Below the pieces are notes generated by a model, which did not search any database, had not been told where the DNA came from, and saw only the letters and a list, made by a program, of their open reading frames with translations. A stretch of DNA of 64,000 nt from Verrucomicrobiales bacterium (GTDB lineage: Bacteria; Verrucomicrobiota; Verrucomicrobiia; Limisphaerales; UBA11320), in contig JAEUHE010000179.1 in NCBI GenBank assembly GCA_016793885.1, positions 1 through 64,000 of the forward strand, in the 5' to 3' direction. The position numbers and the translations under genes are program-made. Positions 37,201 through 45,968 of this stretch are shown here, one piece after another. Positions within the stretch are counted from its first letter, which is position 1. Each line of letters starts with the position of its first letter.

Positions 37201-40200
37201 AGCCGGAGGCTTCGTTCGCATCGAGGAGAATATCTTTGGCACCACCACCCTGCTAAACGATATCATCGACTTTACGGGGGCCAAACGCCCCGGGCCCGTG
37301 CTCGAGATTCTCAACAATGTGTTTACTGCCGCGAGTGACGATGTGCTGGACTTGGACGGCACCGACGCCTGGGTGGAAGGGAACCTGTTCATGCACGTGC
37401 ACAAGGCCAACCCCAACGCAGGGGACACCTCTAGCGCCATCTCGTTCGGAGAAGACAGCGGCTACGGGCCGCACGTGCTCGCGATTCGGAACTTCTTCTA
37501 CGACGTGGATCACGTGGCCTTGTGCAAAGAGGGTGGCACACTGAGTCTGCTGAACAACACCGCGGTCGGAGTTCAGGTTGCTGCGGTGAATTTCAGCGAG
37601 CCCGAGCGCAACACCAGGCCCGGGGCCTCCGCCGTCTTGGATGGGAACCTCTTTTGGAACCCCCCAGGCTGGGCTGGCACCAATTTTCAGAATCGCTTTC
37701 CCACCAATGGGAGCGTTCTCCTGACCGCCCACCGCAATCTCCTGCTGCCGGGGGACACCGTCCTAGGAGGCACCGATAACTGGGTGGGAGATCCGATGCT
37801 CTTCGATGTCAGCTCCAATGCGGTTAGTGCCACCGGCTTCCGGTCTGCCCTTGCTCCACGATCTGGCTCCCCAGTGCTGGGACGCGGGCCCAATGGGATC
37901 GATCTCGGGGCAGCGGTGTCCTCCTGGGCTTCGCTCTCGGGTGTGCCTCTCGCCTTCAGTGGCCAGAGGGCAGTCACGCTCACCGTAGGTGGGCCGGGCA
38001 TCTCCAATTATGTGTACCGGGTGAATTCTGGACCGTGGAGCCCGGAGCGCCCCGTCGCCTCCAAAATCCAGCTCAATGATCTAACGACCGGCGACTATCG
38101 CGTGGAAGTCCTCGGACGGAAGGCCGATGGAGCGGTTCAGCCTGCTGAGCAGCCAACGCAATCAACTTCCTGGACCGTCATCCAGGATCTCGCTGCCGTG
38201 CAGCTGAACGAACTCTTGACCCGGAATGATCGCGCACTCGAAGTCGAGGGTGAGTTCCCCGACGCCGTGGAATTGCTGAACCTGGGCACTACGAGCCTGG
38301 ACTTGTCGGGGTTCGGCCTGAGCGACGATCCAGAGGACTCCTTTAAATTTACCTTCCCAGAAGGCACCGCCATAAGTCCATCCGGTTACCTCGTGCTTTA
38401 CGCAGACCGGGGATCAGACCCCACCAAGTATCTTGGGTTTGGTCTGGGGCAGGCGGGAGGTCAGCTCCTGCTCACGTACCCGGACGGCACGATTGCCGAC
38501 TCGATTCACTACGGACTTCAGCTCGCCGATTTGTCCCTGAGCCGCAAAAGTGACGGTACCTGGGGCCTAGGGCGGCCGACTTTGGGTTCCAGCAACCAAA
38601 GCATCCCCACCTCCGATCCCTCACATCTCCTGATCAACGAATGGCTCGCCAATCCTCAATTCGAGTCGAACGACGATTTCGTGGAGCTTTACAACTCCGG
38701 AGCTGCTCCAGTGGACGTGGGCGGATGTTACTTCTCGGATCAACCGGTGGGTGACCCCAAGCGACATCTCATTCCCGCGCTCAGCTTTGTAGCGGCCAAG
38801 GGCTACGCGGTGTTTCGGGCGGATGGGAACATCGGCCAAGGAGCCGATCACTTGGGATTCAAGTTGACTGCCGATGAGGGCCTTATCGGCCTGGCTGACC
38901 CATCGGGCATTCTCATCGACTGCGTGACCTATGGTCCTCAACCGGTGGACCGATCCGAAGGTCGACAGCCCAACGGCGGCGAGGGGTGGGCGCGATTTCA
39001 GGTTATAACTCCCGGTTCGGCGAATCCTTCCTTGGGCGGGGGGACAACCTCTGTCACCAACGAACTCAAGCTTTTGGTTCCGCTGGAAGCGACCTGGTCC
39101 TATGACGAGTCCGGCCAGAATCTGGGCACGGAGTGGAGTGCGGAAGCGTTCGACGACACGACTTGGGCGGAAGGGGTTGCCCTGTTCGGTGCTGAGACGA
39201 CACCGGAGATTTATCCAATCCCATTCAGCACGCCGCTCACTCTGGCCAATGGCCGAGTGACTTACTACTTCCGAACTCGCTTCCTTTACGATGGTCCGCT
39301 CTCGGGTGTGCGACTCATCACGACCAATCTGCTTGACGATGGGGCAGTCTATCATCTCAACGGAATTGAAGCTGGGCGCCGTCGGATGAACGCAAATTAT
39401 GACTTTCTAACGCGCGCGACTGGAGGTCCCGCCAACGAGGGGGCGTTTGAGGTGTTCGATATTTCCGCCAACACTCTTCGTCAGGGAGAGAACGTGTTGG
39501 CGGTGGAGGTGCATCAGAATAGTCTTAACAGCACTGACCTGGGGTTCGCGATGTCCCTAACTGCGTCCCGCTCCATCACTAACATCACCGGCCGAAGCGT
39601 GGTGCTGAACGAAGTGTTGGCCAGCAATGCCGGCTTGACTAATGAGTCGGGGGCAACCCCTGATTGGGTGGAGGTCTTCAACCCCGGCCCGACTAGCATC
39701 GACCTGGGCGGAATGAGCCTCACGGATGATCCGGCCTTACCAAAACGATGGGTGATCCCGGCTGGCATCAGCCTCGCTTCCCAATCGTATTTGCGAATCC
39801 GCTGTGATGCGGATCAACCGGCTACTCTGGTCGCTGGTCCCGATCTGAACGCCGGATTCGGCCTGAATGACCGAGGCGACAAGGTTCTGCTCTACGACGC
39901 CGAAAGCCGAGGCTCGAGTCTGCTGGATTCGATCAGCTTCGGACTACAGGCGGCGGACGTGGCCATCGGACGAGTGCCGGATGGGGAAGGGGCTTGGGGT
40001 GTCACCGCGCCGACCTTCACGGGCGATATCCCCAATCGGCGCACGCCAACCGCTGATCCGCGGAATCTGCGTCTCAATGAATGGATGGCCAATCCCAAGT
40101 CCGGTGAAGACTGGTTCGAACTGTTCAACCCCACCGCCCAGCCGGTGGCGCTGGGTGGTCTCTTCCTGACTGACGATCTGAACGACCGTCAAAAGTCTCG

Positions 40201-43200
40201 TATCCCCGCGCTTTCATTCATCGGTGCTTCAACCAACGGCTTCGTGCGCTTCGAGGCCGACAACGATCTCTCCAAAGGTGCTGACCATGTCGCCTTCAAG
40301 TTGAGCAATGCTGGGGAGTCTTTGGGTCTCTTCCTTCCCGATGGTGCCCTGGTGGACTCCGTCATCTTCCGGCAACAGTATTCGGGTGTCTCGGAAGGGC
40401 GCATTCCCGATGGAGGCGAGGCCATCGTCCAATTTACCCACACAAGCTCACCGGGGGAGGAAAACCATTTGGCGCTTTCGACGGTAGTGGTCAGCGAGAT
40501 ACTCACCCACACCGACCCGCCCTTCGAGGATGCCATCGAGCTGCAGAATCTTGCCGAGGAAGCAGTCGACATCGGGGGCTGGTTCTTGAGCGACAGCACG
40601 GGGGATCTGCGGAAGTATCGAATTCCCGACGGCCGAGTCATTCAGCCCGGTAGCTTCGCAGTGTTTTACGAGTACGAGTTTAACGCGCTTCCCGGGAATC
40701 GCAGGAGCTTCTCGTTGAGTTCCGTCAAAGGGGATCAAGTCTACCTCTCCGCTGCGGATCCTGCTGGCAACTTGCTGGGCTATCGGTCCACCGCCAAGTT
40801 CGGTGCTGCGAGGAACGGCGTGTCCTTCGGTCGCGTGGTCACGACCAGCGGTGTGGATTTCTCCTCGCTGTCCACACGTTCATTGGGAGTGGACAATCCT
40901 GCCACCACCAATGCATTCCACTTAGGCACCGGCGCAACGAACTCCACCCCGATGGTGGGACCCATCGTTATCAGCGAGATCCATTATCATCCGCCCAATC
41001 TCGGAACCAACGACAATCTCCGCGACGAATTCATCGAACTGCGCAACATCACCGCCTCGGCTGTGCGGCTCTTTCATCCCGTCTACACCACCAACACCTG
41101 GCGGCTGCGTGATGGGGTGGACTTTGAATTCCCCGGCAACACGACTCTTCCGGGCGGCGCCGCGCTGCTTCTGGTTGGCTTCGATCCCAAGACCAATGCT
41201 GCTGCGCTCGCCAGTTGGCGGACCCGGCTCGGTGTTCCTGCCGCTGTGACGATTCTGGGCCCCTACCGTGGCAAGCTGGACAATGGCAGTGATTCGATTG
41301 AATTGTATCAGCCAGACGACGTTCAACTGCCGCCCCATCCCGATGCTGGGGTGGTGCCCTTCGTCCTGGTAGACCGCGTCAAGTATTCCGACGAGGCTCC
41401 TTGGCCGACGCTCGCCGACACGGCGACAACCGGCAATGGAGCTTCCCTGCAGCGCCGGAGCCTCCCGGCGTATGGCAACGAAGCCACCAATTGGGTGGCT
41501 GGAACTCCCACCGCCGGCCAGGCTAACGCCTCCGCTCTGGTGACTCTTCCTGCGATTACCCTTCAGCCTCAGGGGGCACGGGTCTCCGAAGGGCTGAGCC
41601 ACACGCTCAAAGTCACCGCCAGCGGAGCACCGCCGCTTGCCTATCAATGGCGTCTGGGAGCCGAGAGCTTGCTCAACGCGACGAACTCAACCTACGCGAT
41701 CGGTGCCGTCGGCCCCACGAATGTGGGCCTTTATACGGTCGTGGTGAGCAATCCCGGCGGGGCTGTCCTGAGCAGTGGCGCGGTGATTCGCTCAGGCGGA
41801 GCTCCAGCCATTCTGGAGGAACCCGTGCCGCAGTATGTAGAGGTCGGGAGCACGGCTCAGTTTTCGGCGCTGGTCGGAGGGACTCTGCCGATTCGCTACC
41901 AGTGGCGGCGCGAAGGCGCAAACCTTACCGGAGCGACGAACCGGCTGCTCACGCTGACCAACGTCCAGGCCGGTAACTTGGGCCGATACGCCCTGGTTGC
42001 CACCAATGTCTTCGGGGCCGTCACCAGCACCCCGGCGGCTTTGGTGCTGGGGCTACGTCCATCCCTCTCCGCCACGCCTCAGAGCCGCGAGGTGCTCGCC
42101 GGCCAGAATGCGCTCTTCTCCGTCAGCGCTACGGGCACCGCACCGTTCTCCTATCAGTGGATGCGCGGAACGGTGCCCCTACCTGACGCCACTAATTCGA
42201 CGTTACAGCTGAGTGCTGTCAGCCTGGGGCAGAGCGGCGACTACTCAGTCGTGGTGTCGAACCTGTTTGGGGCGGTGACCAGCCCCGCCGCCCGACTTTC
42301 CGTCTTTCCTCTACCGGCCGTGACGGTGACAGCCCTCGACGAGGTTATGTCGGAGTCAGGTCCCGATGCTGGAGCCTTTCTCATCACGAGATCCTACGCA
42401 ACCAACCAACCCCTGACCGTCGCCTTTGGCTTCGGAGGCACGGCGATCCCTGGAAACGATTACACCGCTCCCGTCCAAGCCACCATCGAAGCTGGCGCAT
42501 CATCCGCGGTTGTGTTGGTTACCCCCACAGATGACTCCATCAAGGAAACCACCGAGACCGTTCGTCTCACCTTGGCGTTCGGGGCTGGTTACGTGGTCGG
42601 GGTGCCTGGGAGTGCGACTCTCAATCTGAGTGACAACGACACGGTCCCCATCAACGGGACCAACGTGGTGGAGCTGGTAACCTTGACCAATCTCTGGCGT
42701 TTCGAACAAACCGACGACCTGTCGTCGGTGCCCTGGACTCAGCGTGGATTCGATGACTCAGGCTGGCCCGTCGGTCTGGGCGCGCTCACGGCGGAAACGG
42801 CCAACCTACCGGTGCCTAAGTTGACCCCGTTGGTACTCGGACGCTGGACCTATTATTTCCGAACCTCCTTCCAGCTCCTATCGACGCAATCGCTGACACT
42901 GAATGCCCTGATGGCGATCGACGATGGAGCCGTGGTCTACCTCAACGGACAGGAGGCGTATCGAGTCGGAATGCCGTCGGGTGACATTGTATACTCCACC
43001 CCTGCCACGCGCACGGTTGGTAACGCGACTTTGGCTGGACCTATCAGCCTACCGACCACCAATCTGGTGGTGGGAGACAACGTTGTCGCTGTGGAGGTCC
43101 ACCAAAGTGATGTGGACAGCTCCGACGTCGTGTTCGACTTGGCCCTCACCGGCCAGGTAGTCGAAGAGGTTCCGCTCGAATTGGTGGACCCGCAGCAGGC

Positions 43201-43393
43201 GCCCAATGGCGATTTTGCCTTCAACGTGGTAGGGACCCCGGGTTCGGTGATCCAGATCGAGGTATCAGTCGATCTTGAGACCTGGGCATCCTGGCTGACC
43301 GTCGATCTTCCAGCCTCCGGAGTCCTCCGGGTGAGCGAGCCAACCGGGCTAGGGGCAGGGCCCAGGTTTTATCGTGCCAGGCTCGGTCCGTGA
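34259..43393 (+). CDS. Giant secreted protein with CotH, seven lamin-tail, Ig-like and Calx-beta domains
   Basis: A single uninterrupted frame of 3044 residues from the ATG at 34259. It has a signal-type helix at 36-54. Lamin-tail domain (LTD) 1 is at about 56-180 (EEFIELYNQGTNAVSLNGW). A CotH-like protein kinase region at about 368-745 ends near HDLDTVFGLGD. A right-handed beta-helix region spans about 826-1215. LTDs 2-7 start near 1311, 1456, 1779, 1935, 2076 and 2236. A beta-sandwich near 1602-1772 is repeated near 2801-2968 (YYFRTRF/YYFRTSF and LAVEVHQN/VAVEVHQS). Three Ig-like domains lie near 2432-2685, and a Calx-beta domain near 2686-2795. No sortase, PEP-CTERM or T9SS tail is seen. 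It is probably a surface or matrix adhesin. Kinase activity of the CotH part is not tested. The upstream TTG at 34223 is less likely as a start. Confidence 0.9.
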   Translation: MALNDKRRIRDRVVGKNPSPGCSAFTHPLHFVNSPFHCLILAWWLMTAVGSLSAGDILFHEILFHPKQPVDGPEPVGEEFIELYNQGTNAVSLNGWRLTRGVDYVFGDITMPAGGYLVLAADTNIFAARYPGVAPVVGNWRGRLSNRWQSLDLVEPTGRIHDSLSYATDGDWAVRIKGPPLSGTRGWEWHSSADGPGASLEVIHSDQANEHGQNWSASLIEGGTPGAPNSTASSSIPPMILQVEHAPAIPRSTDQVTIQARLVDRSLVGVTALVHYRDASTTTPADFVAVPMSDTGLLGDGAAGDGVFAARLPAQPNGTIIEFFIEAKSPAGGQRFWPAPALNEAGQWEQSANALYQVDESPIESSQPYYRIVMTQTERQILRNINPSSDAAMNATFISSDDRGIEIRYLCAVRIRGAGSRFRNPTNLRVSFPNDKLWKGIPDINLNTQYTYLQLAGARLAQKAGLSMADARAVQVRVNGANLAATGPDSVQQGSYVALEPLGPDWVENHYPLDSNGNLYRVSVGNHAGTLSPLANKSQAVSIGYTKNSNSSEDDWSDLLRLTEVLNNVPDEEYVAEVRKVIDVEQWMRYFAFMTLATSLETSFATGRGDDYSLYRGVTDPRFHLIVHDLDTVFGLGDTTSNPGINIFRMVPVVNRNANTTVLNRFMLHPEFVPIYFQELMRMIETIFDARYLNPFLDSTLKEFVNPDLIAAMKAFQVARNQGVLTQIPREMVITSSLPIVDGYLRTAISEVDLSGLADVVQTRSVEVNGIKANWTAWKGEWSRTGIALQPGINRVQVRSLDAGGKELRRQFLDIWYDAGPAQAVTGPITSDTTWTAAGGPYDISASLTVPVGRTLTIEPGATVWFGNGAGLVVAGRLVAEGTETARIRFTRPPGGTGRWNGIQFNGTLADNRIRFAEFEFSDGGSHHVGGSNSKLWIEGCTWQAGGSKSIIELANSSALIRGNQLPDLVGAEHIHGGPVPAGGFVRIEENIFGTTTLLNDIIDFTGAKRPGPVLEILNNVFTAASDDVLDLDGTDAWVEGNLFMHVHKANPNAGDTSSAISFGEDSGYGPHVLAIRNFFYDVDHVALCKEGGTLSLLNNTAVGVQVAAVNFSEPERNTRPGASAVLDGNLFWNPPGWAGTNFQNRFPTNGSVLLTAHRNLLLPGDTVLGGTDNWVGDPMLFDVSSNAVSATGFRSALAPRSGSPVLGRGPNGIDLGAAVSSWASLSGVPLAFSGQRAVTLTVGGPGISNYVYRVNSGPWSPERPVASKIQLNDLTTGDYRVEVLGRKADGAVQPAEQPTQSTSWTVIQDLAAVQLNELLTRNDRALEVEGEFPDAVELLNLGTTSLDLSGFGLSDDPEDSFKFTFPEGTAISPSGYLVLYADRGSDPTKYLGFGLGQAGGQLLLTYPDGTIADSIHYGLQLADLSLSRKSDGTWGLGRPTLGSSNQSIPTSDPSHLLINEWLANPQFESNDDFVELYNSGAAPVDVGGCYFSDQPVGDPKRHLIPALSFVAAKGYAVFRADGNIGQGADHLGFKLTADEGLIGLADPSGILIDCVTYGPQPVDRSEGRQPNGGEGWARFQVITPGSANPSLGGGTTSVTNELKLLVPLEATWSYDESGQNLGTEWSAEAFDDTTWAEGVALFGAETTPEIYPIPFSTPLTLANGRVTYYFRTRFLYDGPLSGVRLITTNLLDDGAVYHLNGIEAGRRRMNANYDFLTRATGGPANEGAFEVFDISANTLRQGENVLAVEVHQNSLNSTDLGFAMSLTASRSITNITGRSVVLNEVLASNAGLTNESGATPDWVEVFNPGPTSIDLGGMSLTDDPALPKRWVIPAGISLASQSYLRIRCDADQPATLVAGPDLNAGFGLNDRGDKVLLYDAESRGSSLLDSISFGLQAADVAIGRVPDGEGAWGVTAPTFTGDIPNRRTPTADPRNLRLNEWMANPKSGEDWFELFNPTAQPVALGGLFLTDDLNDRQKSRIPALSFIGASTNGFVRFEADNDLSKGADHVAFKLSNAGESLGLFLPDGALVDSVIFRQQYSGVSEGRIPDGGEAIVQFTHTSSPGEENHLALSTVVVSEILTHTDPPFEDAIELQNLAEEAVDIGGWFLSDSTGDLRKYRIPDGRVIQPGSFAVFYEYEFNALPGNRRSFSLSSVKGDQVYLSAADPAGNLLGYRSTAKFGAARNGVSFGRVVTTSGVDFSSLSTRSLGVDNPATTNAFHLGTGATNSTPMVGPIVISEIHYHPPNLGTNDNLRDEFIELRNITASAVRLFHPVYTTNTWRLRDGVDFEFPGNTTLPGGAALLLVGFDPKTNAAALASWRTRLGVPAAVTILGPYRGKLDNGSDSIELYQPDDVQLPPHPDAGVVPFVLVDRVKYSDEAPWPTLADTATTGNGASLQRRSLPAYGNEATNWVAGTPTAGQANASALVTLPAITLQPQGARVSEGLSHTLKVTASGAPPLAYQWRLGAESLLNATNSTYAIGAVGPTNVGLYTVVVSNPGGAVLSSGAVIRSGGAPAILEEPVPQYVEVGSTAQFSALVGGTLPIRYQWRREGANLTGATNRLLTLTNVQAGNLGRYALVATNVFGAVTSTPAALVLGLRPSLSATPQSREVLAGQNALFSVSATGTAPFSYQWMRGTVPLPDATNSTLQLSAVSLGQSGDYSVVVSNLFGAVTSPAARLSVFPLPAVTVTALDEVMSESGPDAGAFLITRSYATNQPLTVAFGFGGTAIPGNDYTAPVQATIEAGASSAVVLVTPTDDSIKETTETVRLTLAFGAGYVVGVPGSATLNLSDNDTVPINGTNVVELVTLTNLWRFEQTDDLSSVPWTQRGFDDSGWPVGLGALTAETANLPVPKLTPLVLGRWTYYFRTSFQLLSTQSLTLNALMAIDDGAVVYLNGQEAYRVGMPSGDIVYSTPATRTVGNATLAGPISLPTTNLVVGDNVVAVEVHQSDVDSSDVVFDLALTGQVVEEVPLELVDPQQAPNGDFAFNVVGTPGSVIQIEVSVDLETWASWLTVDLPASGVLRVSEPTGLGAGPRFYRARLGP

Positions 43394-43401
43394 TCGCCCT
43401 C

Positions 43402-43436
43402 GGCGGGATCCGGCAGAGGCGATCCCAGCCTTTTTA
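43402..43436 (+). terminator. Intrinsic terminator after the giant gene
   Basis: GGC-GGGATC (43402-43410) pairs with GATCCC-A-GCC (43421-43430) with one bulged A, followed directly by TTTTTAAATT. The position, 9 bases past the stop codon, and the U tract make it a convincing rho-independent terminator separating the giant gene from the sigma factor operon. Confidence 0.75.
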
Positions 43437-43509
43437 AATTCCTTGCAACTCTTTGCCCTTCACGCGGGTCCTTCAAGTATGTTGAGCTGGACGCGCTCGG
43501 GAGCGCCGG

Positions 43510-44058
43510 ATGGATGATCTCCAACAATTCGAGGCTTTTATGCGAGCCTATCAGGACATGGTTTATGGAACAGCGGTGCGGCTGGTCGGAAGCCCCGCTG
43601 AAGCCCAGGACATTTCCCAGGAGGTCTTCCTCAAGGCCTACGAGCGCTTCAGCGAGATCGGGCAGAGCCCGACTGCAGGCGGCTGGCTCAAAACCGTAGC
43701 CCGTAACCTGGCCTTAAACCACCTGACTCGGTACCGGGCACGTTGGAACTTTTTTTCGGAGCTTGCGGCCCCGGGACAGGATGATCATGACCCCGTCGCC
43801 GATCTGCCGGCGCCGAACTTGGAATCCGAACGTTGGGATGCCGACGCGCGTAATCGTTGGGTTGAGGCCGGGTTGGCCCGTTTGCCGGCCGGTCAGCGGA
43901 TCCCGTTGGTGCTGTATCACTTTGAGGATCTGAGTTATGAAGAAATTGCGGCCCAGCTCAAGATATCGCTGAGCAAGGTCAAAACCGACATTCATCGGGG
44001 ACGCGAGTCGCTGAAACGTCACTTACAGCGGATACCGGAAGGAATCGATGACTTATGA
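43510..44058 (+). CDS. ECF-type RNA polymerase sigma factor
   Basis: A 182-residue sigma-70 family factor. Region 2 is seen as YQDMVYGTAVRLVGSPAEAQDISQEVFLKAYERF, with the -10 recognition helix ending in GGWLKTVARNLALNHLTRYRAR. Region 4 carries LPAGQRIPLVLYHFEDLSYEEIAAQLKISLSKVKTDIHRGRESLKRHL, a standard helix-turn-helix. It is the first of three genes joined by ATGA overlaps. The next gene encodes a membrane protein in the position of an anti-sigma factor. It begins 74 bases after the terminator of the giant gene. Confidence 0.94.
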   Translation: MDDLQQFEAFMRAYQDMVYGTAVRLVGSPAEAQDISQEVFLKAYERFSEIGQSPTAGGWLKTVARNLALNHLTRYRARWNFFSELAAPGQDDHDPVADLPAPNLESERWDADARNRWVEAGLARLPAGQRIPLVLYHFEDLSYEEIAAQLKISLSKVKTDIHRGRESLKRHLQRIPEGIDDL

Positions 44059-44528
44059 GTGAGAACATGGATCAAGATCCGGAATTGGACCAAATACTGC
44101 GCCGTTTGCCCTATCCCAAGGCTCCGGCGACGCTCACCCCCTCCGTGCTCGCTCGCCTGACCGCCGAACGCCAGCAGGTGTGGTGGCGTCGTCCGATTCT
44201 TTCCTGGCCTTTGGCCGCTCGTGTTCTCGGGATGAGCTGGCTGTTCGCCCTGGCTCTCGGGGTCGCGTATTTCGCGGGAGGCTTGGCGGCAGAATCCCCT
44301 TTATTGTTTAGCGAAAGCACCTCCAGCGGGGGAGCCTCGTCGGTATTCGGACTCCTGGCTTTGTGCCTACAGGTCATCTCCAGCTTGGGGGCGGCTGTCG
44401 AGGCCTGTCTAGCGGTGGTTCCCATGACCGTGTGGTGGTTGCTCGGCGGCGGGCTTGCCATTGTCTATCTGAGCTGCCTGGCGGTGGGAACCCTCATTTA
44501 CCGACGCATGTTTCCTCATCACTCATGA
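44055..44528 (+). CDS. Small membrane protein, putative anti-sigma factor
   Basis: A 157-residue protein translated from the ATGA that ends the sigma gene. The first 50 residues are cytoplasmic and helical (DPELDQILRRLPYPKAPATL...PSVLARLTAER), as in other anti-sigma proteins that lack a zinc finger. About three hydrophobic spans follow (AARVLGMSWLFALALGVAYFAG, VFGLLALCLQVISSLGAAVEACL, and VWWLLGGGLAIVYLSCLAVGTLIY). There is no CxxC motif. The role is inferred from gene order and the N-terminal region only. Confidence 0.72.
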   Translation: MSENMDQDPELDQILRRLPYPKAPATLTPSVLARLTAERQQVWWRRPILSWPLAARVLGMSWLFALALGVAYFAGGLAAESPLLFSESTSSGGASSVFGLLALCLQVISSLGAAVEACLAVVPMTVWWLLGGGLAIVYLSCLAVGTLIYRRMFPHHS

Positions 44529-45955
44529 GCTGCCTCTCCGTAACCATCCGATCATTCTGGGGACAGGCAGCAGCGTTCCTCGGCATCTTGATATGGGCCG
44601 CAGGCCGAGCCCTGGGGGCTGAGGCGGAGCCCGAACCAACCCTACCCCAGCCGCCCCGGCTCCATGAAGTGGTTCGCTTTGGAAACGACGGAGCGGTTGC
44701 CGCTGAAGATAGCGTTTCCAAAGTCGTGGTCGTCAGCGGCGACGCCACCGTCGATGGCGAGGTGCGCGAGGGAGTGGTGGTGGTGGGCGGGAACCTCAAA
44801 GTGACCGGAAAGATTCGGGGAACGGTGGTGGTGGTCTTTGGAGATATCGAAGCATCGTCGAGCGCGGTCCTCCGTCGGCCGGCGTTTGTTATCGGGGGCA
44901 AGATTCAGCAACAGACCGGCGCTAAACTACGATCGGACAATATTGTCATCAACCAAGACAATTTCCCGCTCCTGACCGGCTTCTTGAAATGGGTGACCCA
45001 AGGCGCAGTCTATCTGCGTCCTCTTCCGCCCCGCGTGCTCTGGGCATGGTCGGTTCCGGCCGCCTTCCTGTTGCTCTATGCTTTGATGGGTTTGATTCTG
45101 GCAGGCCCCACCGACCGCTGTGTTCAGGTGCTGGCCAACCGCCCCATGGCCTGCTATTTGGCGGGATTGCTGGGCTGCGTTCTTTTTTCGCTCTGCTTTC
45201 TCTTTTTTCTAATTCTCGGCACGATCGGGATCGGACTGATCCTCGCGTTCGCTCTGCTCATGCTGGTGCTGTTCGGACGAATGGTGGTGGTCCGGTTCAT
45301 CGGATTTCAGCTAGGACAGCAGCTTGGTCTAGCCTTCCTGCAGCGACCGTTGGTGAGCTTGATCTTGGGGAGTGTCGTGCTTTGCCTGATGTATATGATC
45401 CCGGTCATCGGTCTGGGGGTTTGGATTGGAGTGTTCCCTCTGGCGGTCGGGGGACTCATTCTCGCCGGTTTTCAAGCCGTGCGTCCCGCCCGCCCCCCCG
45501 AAGGCGAAGCCATGCTTGCCACCGAGCACGGCGCAGGGCAGGGGGGGCGCTCAGGGGAAGCCCCCATCCCTCCGATGCCTCCCCCCTACACCGTCGGTCG
45601 GCCGGTAGGATTCTTTGTCCGCACGGTGGCCACCCTGCTCGATTTCATCGTGGTTATCTGCCTGGCGCATCTAGTGGGTGCGGAAGGGCGGGGTTTTCTG
45701 CTGCTGTGGCTGGGATATCATGTGGCTCTCTGGTCCTGGTCGGGCGCTACACTCGGCGCTCGCGTTTTCGGCTTGGCGCTGGTTGAAACCGATGGCCGGG
45801 CCGTTGGCTTTCAGGTGGCCCTGGTTCGCGCTCTCGCCTCTTTTCTGTCCGCTATTCCCCTGTTCCTGGGGTTCCTTTGGGTCGCCTGGGATGTTCGCAA
45901 GCAGTCGTGGCATGACAAGCTGGCGGGAACGACTCTGATCTGGCGTCGGGGCTGA
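44525..45955 (+). CDS. Membrane protein with bactofilin-like beta repeats and an RDD domain
   Basis: A 476-residue protein that begins in an ATGA overlap with the putative anti-sigma gene. After a signal-like helix, residues 55-150 are short repeated beta strands (VVVVSGDATVDGEVREGVVVV, then GNLKVTGKIRGTVVVVFGDIEASSSAVL) like the right-handed helix of polymer-forming bactofilin-type or DUF-type proteins. Several membrane spans follow, between about 185 and 320. A Pro/Gly-rich linker then leads to an RDD domain at about 350-476 (VGFFVRTVATLLDFIVVICLAH, and GATLGARVFGLALVE). RDD proteins have been linked to ion transport. The first codon cannot be further upstream without running through the preceding gene. 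The function is unknown. Confidence 0.82.
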   Translation: MSCLSVTIRSFWGQAAAFLGILIWAAGRALGAEAEPEPTLPQPPRLHEVVRFGNDGAVAAEDSVSKVVVVSGDATVDGEVREGVVVVGGNLKVTGKIRGTVVVVFGDIEASSSAVLRRPAFVIGGKIQQQTGAKLRSDNIVINQDNFPLLTGFLKWVTQGAVYLRPLPPRVLWAWSVPAAFLLLYALMGLILAGPTDRCVQVLANRPMACYLAGLLGCVLFSLCFLFFLILGTIGIGLILAFALLMLVLFGRMVVVRFIGFQLGQQLGLAFLQRPLVSLILGSVVLCLMYMIPVIGLGVWIGVFPLAVGGLILAGFQAVRPARPPEGEAMLATEHGAGQGGRSGEAPIPPMPPPYTVGRPVGFFVRTVATLLDFIVVICLAHLVGAEGRGFLLLWLGYHVALWSWSGATLGARVFGLALVETDGRAVGFQVALVRALASFLSAIPLFLGFLWVAWDVRKQSWHDKLAGTTLIWRRG

Positions 45956-45968
45956 AGCCAGTTGGAGC

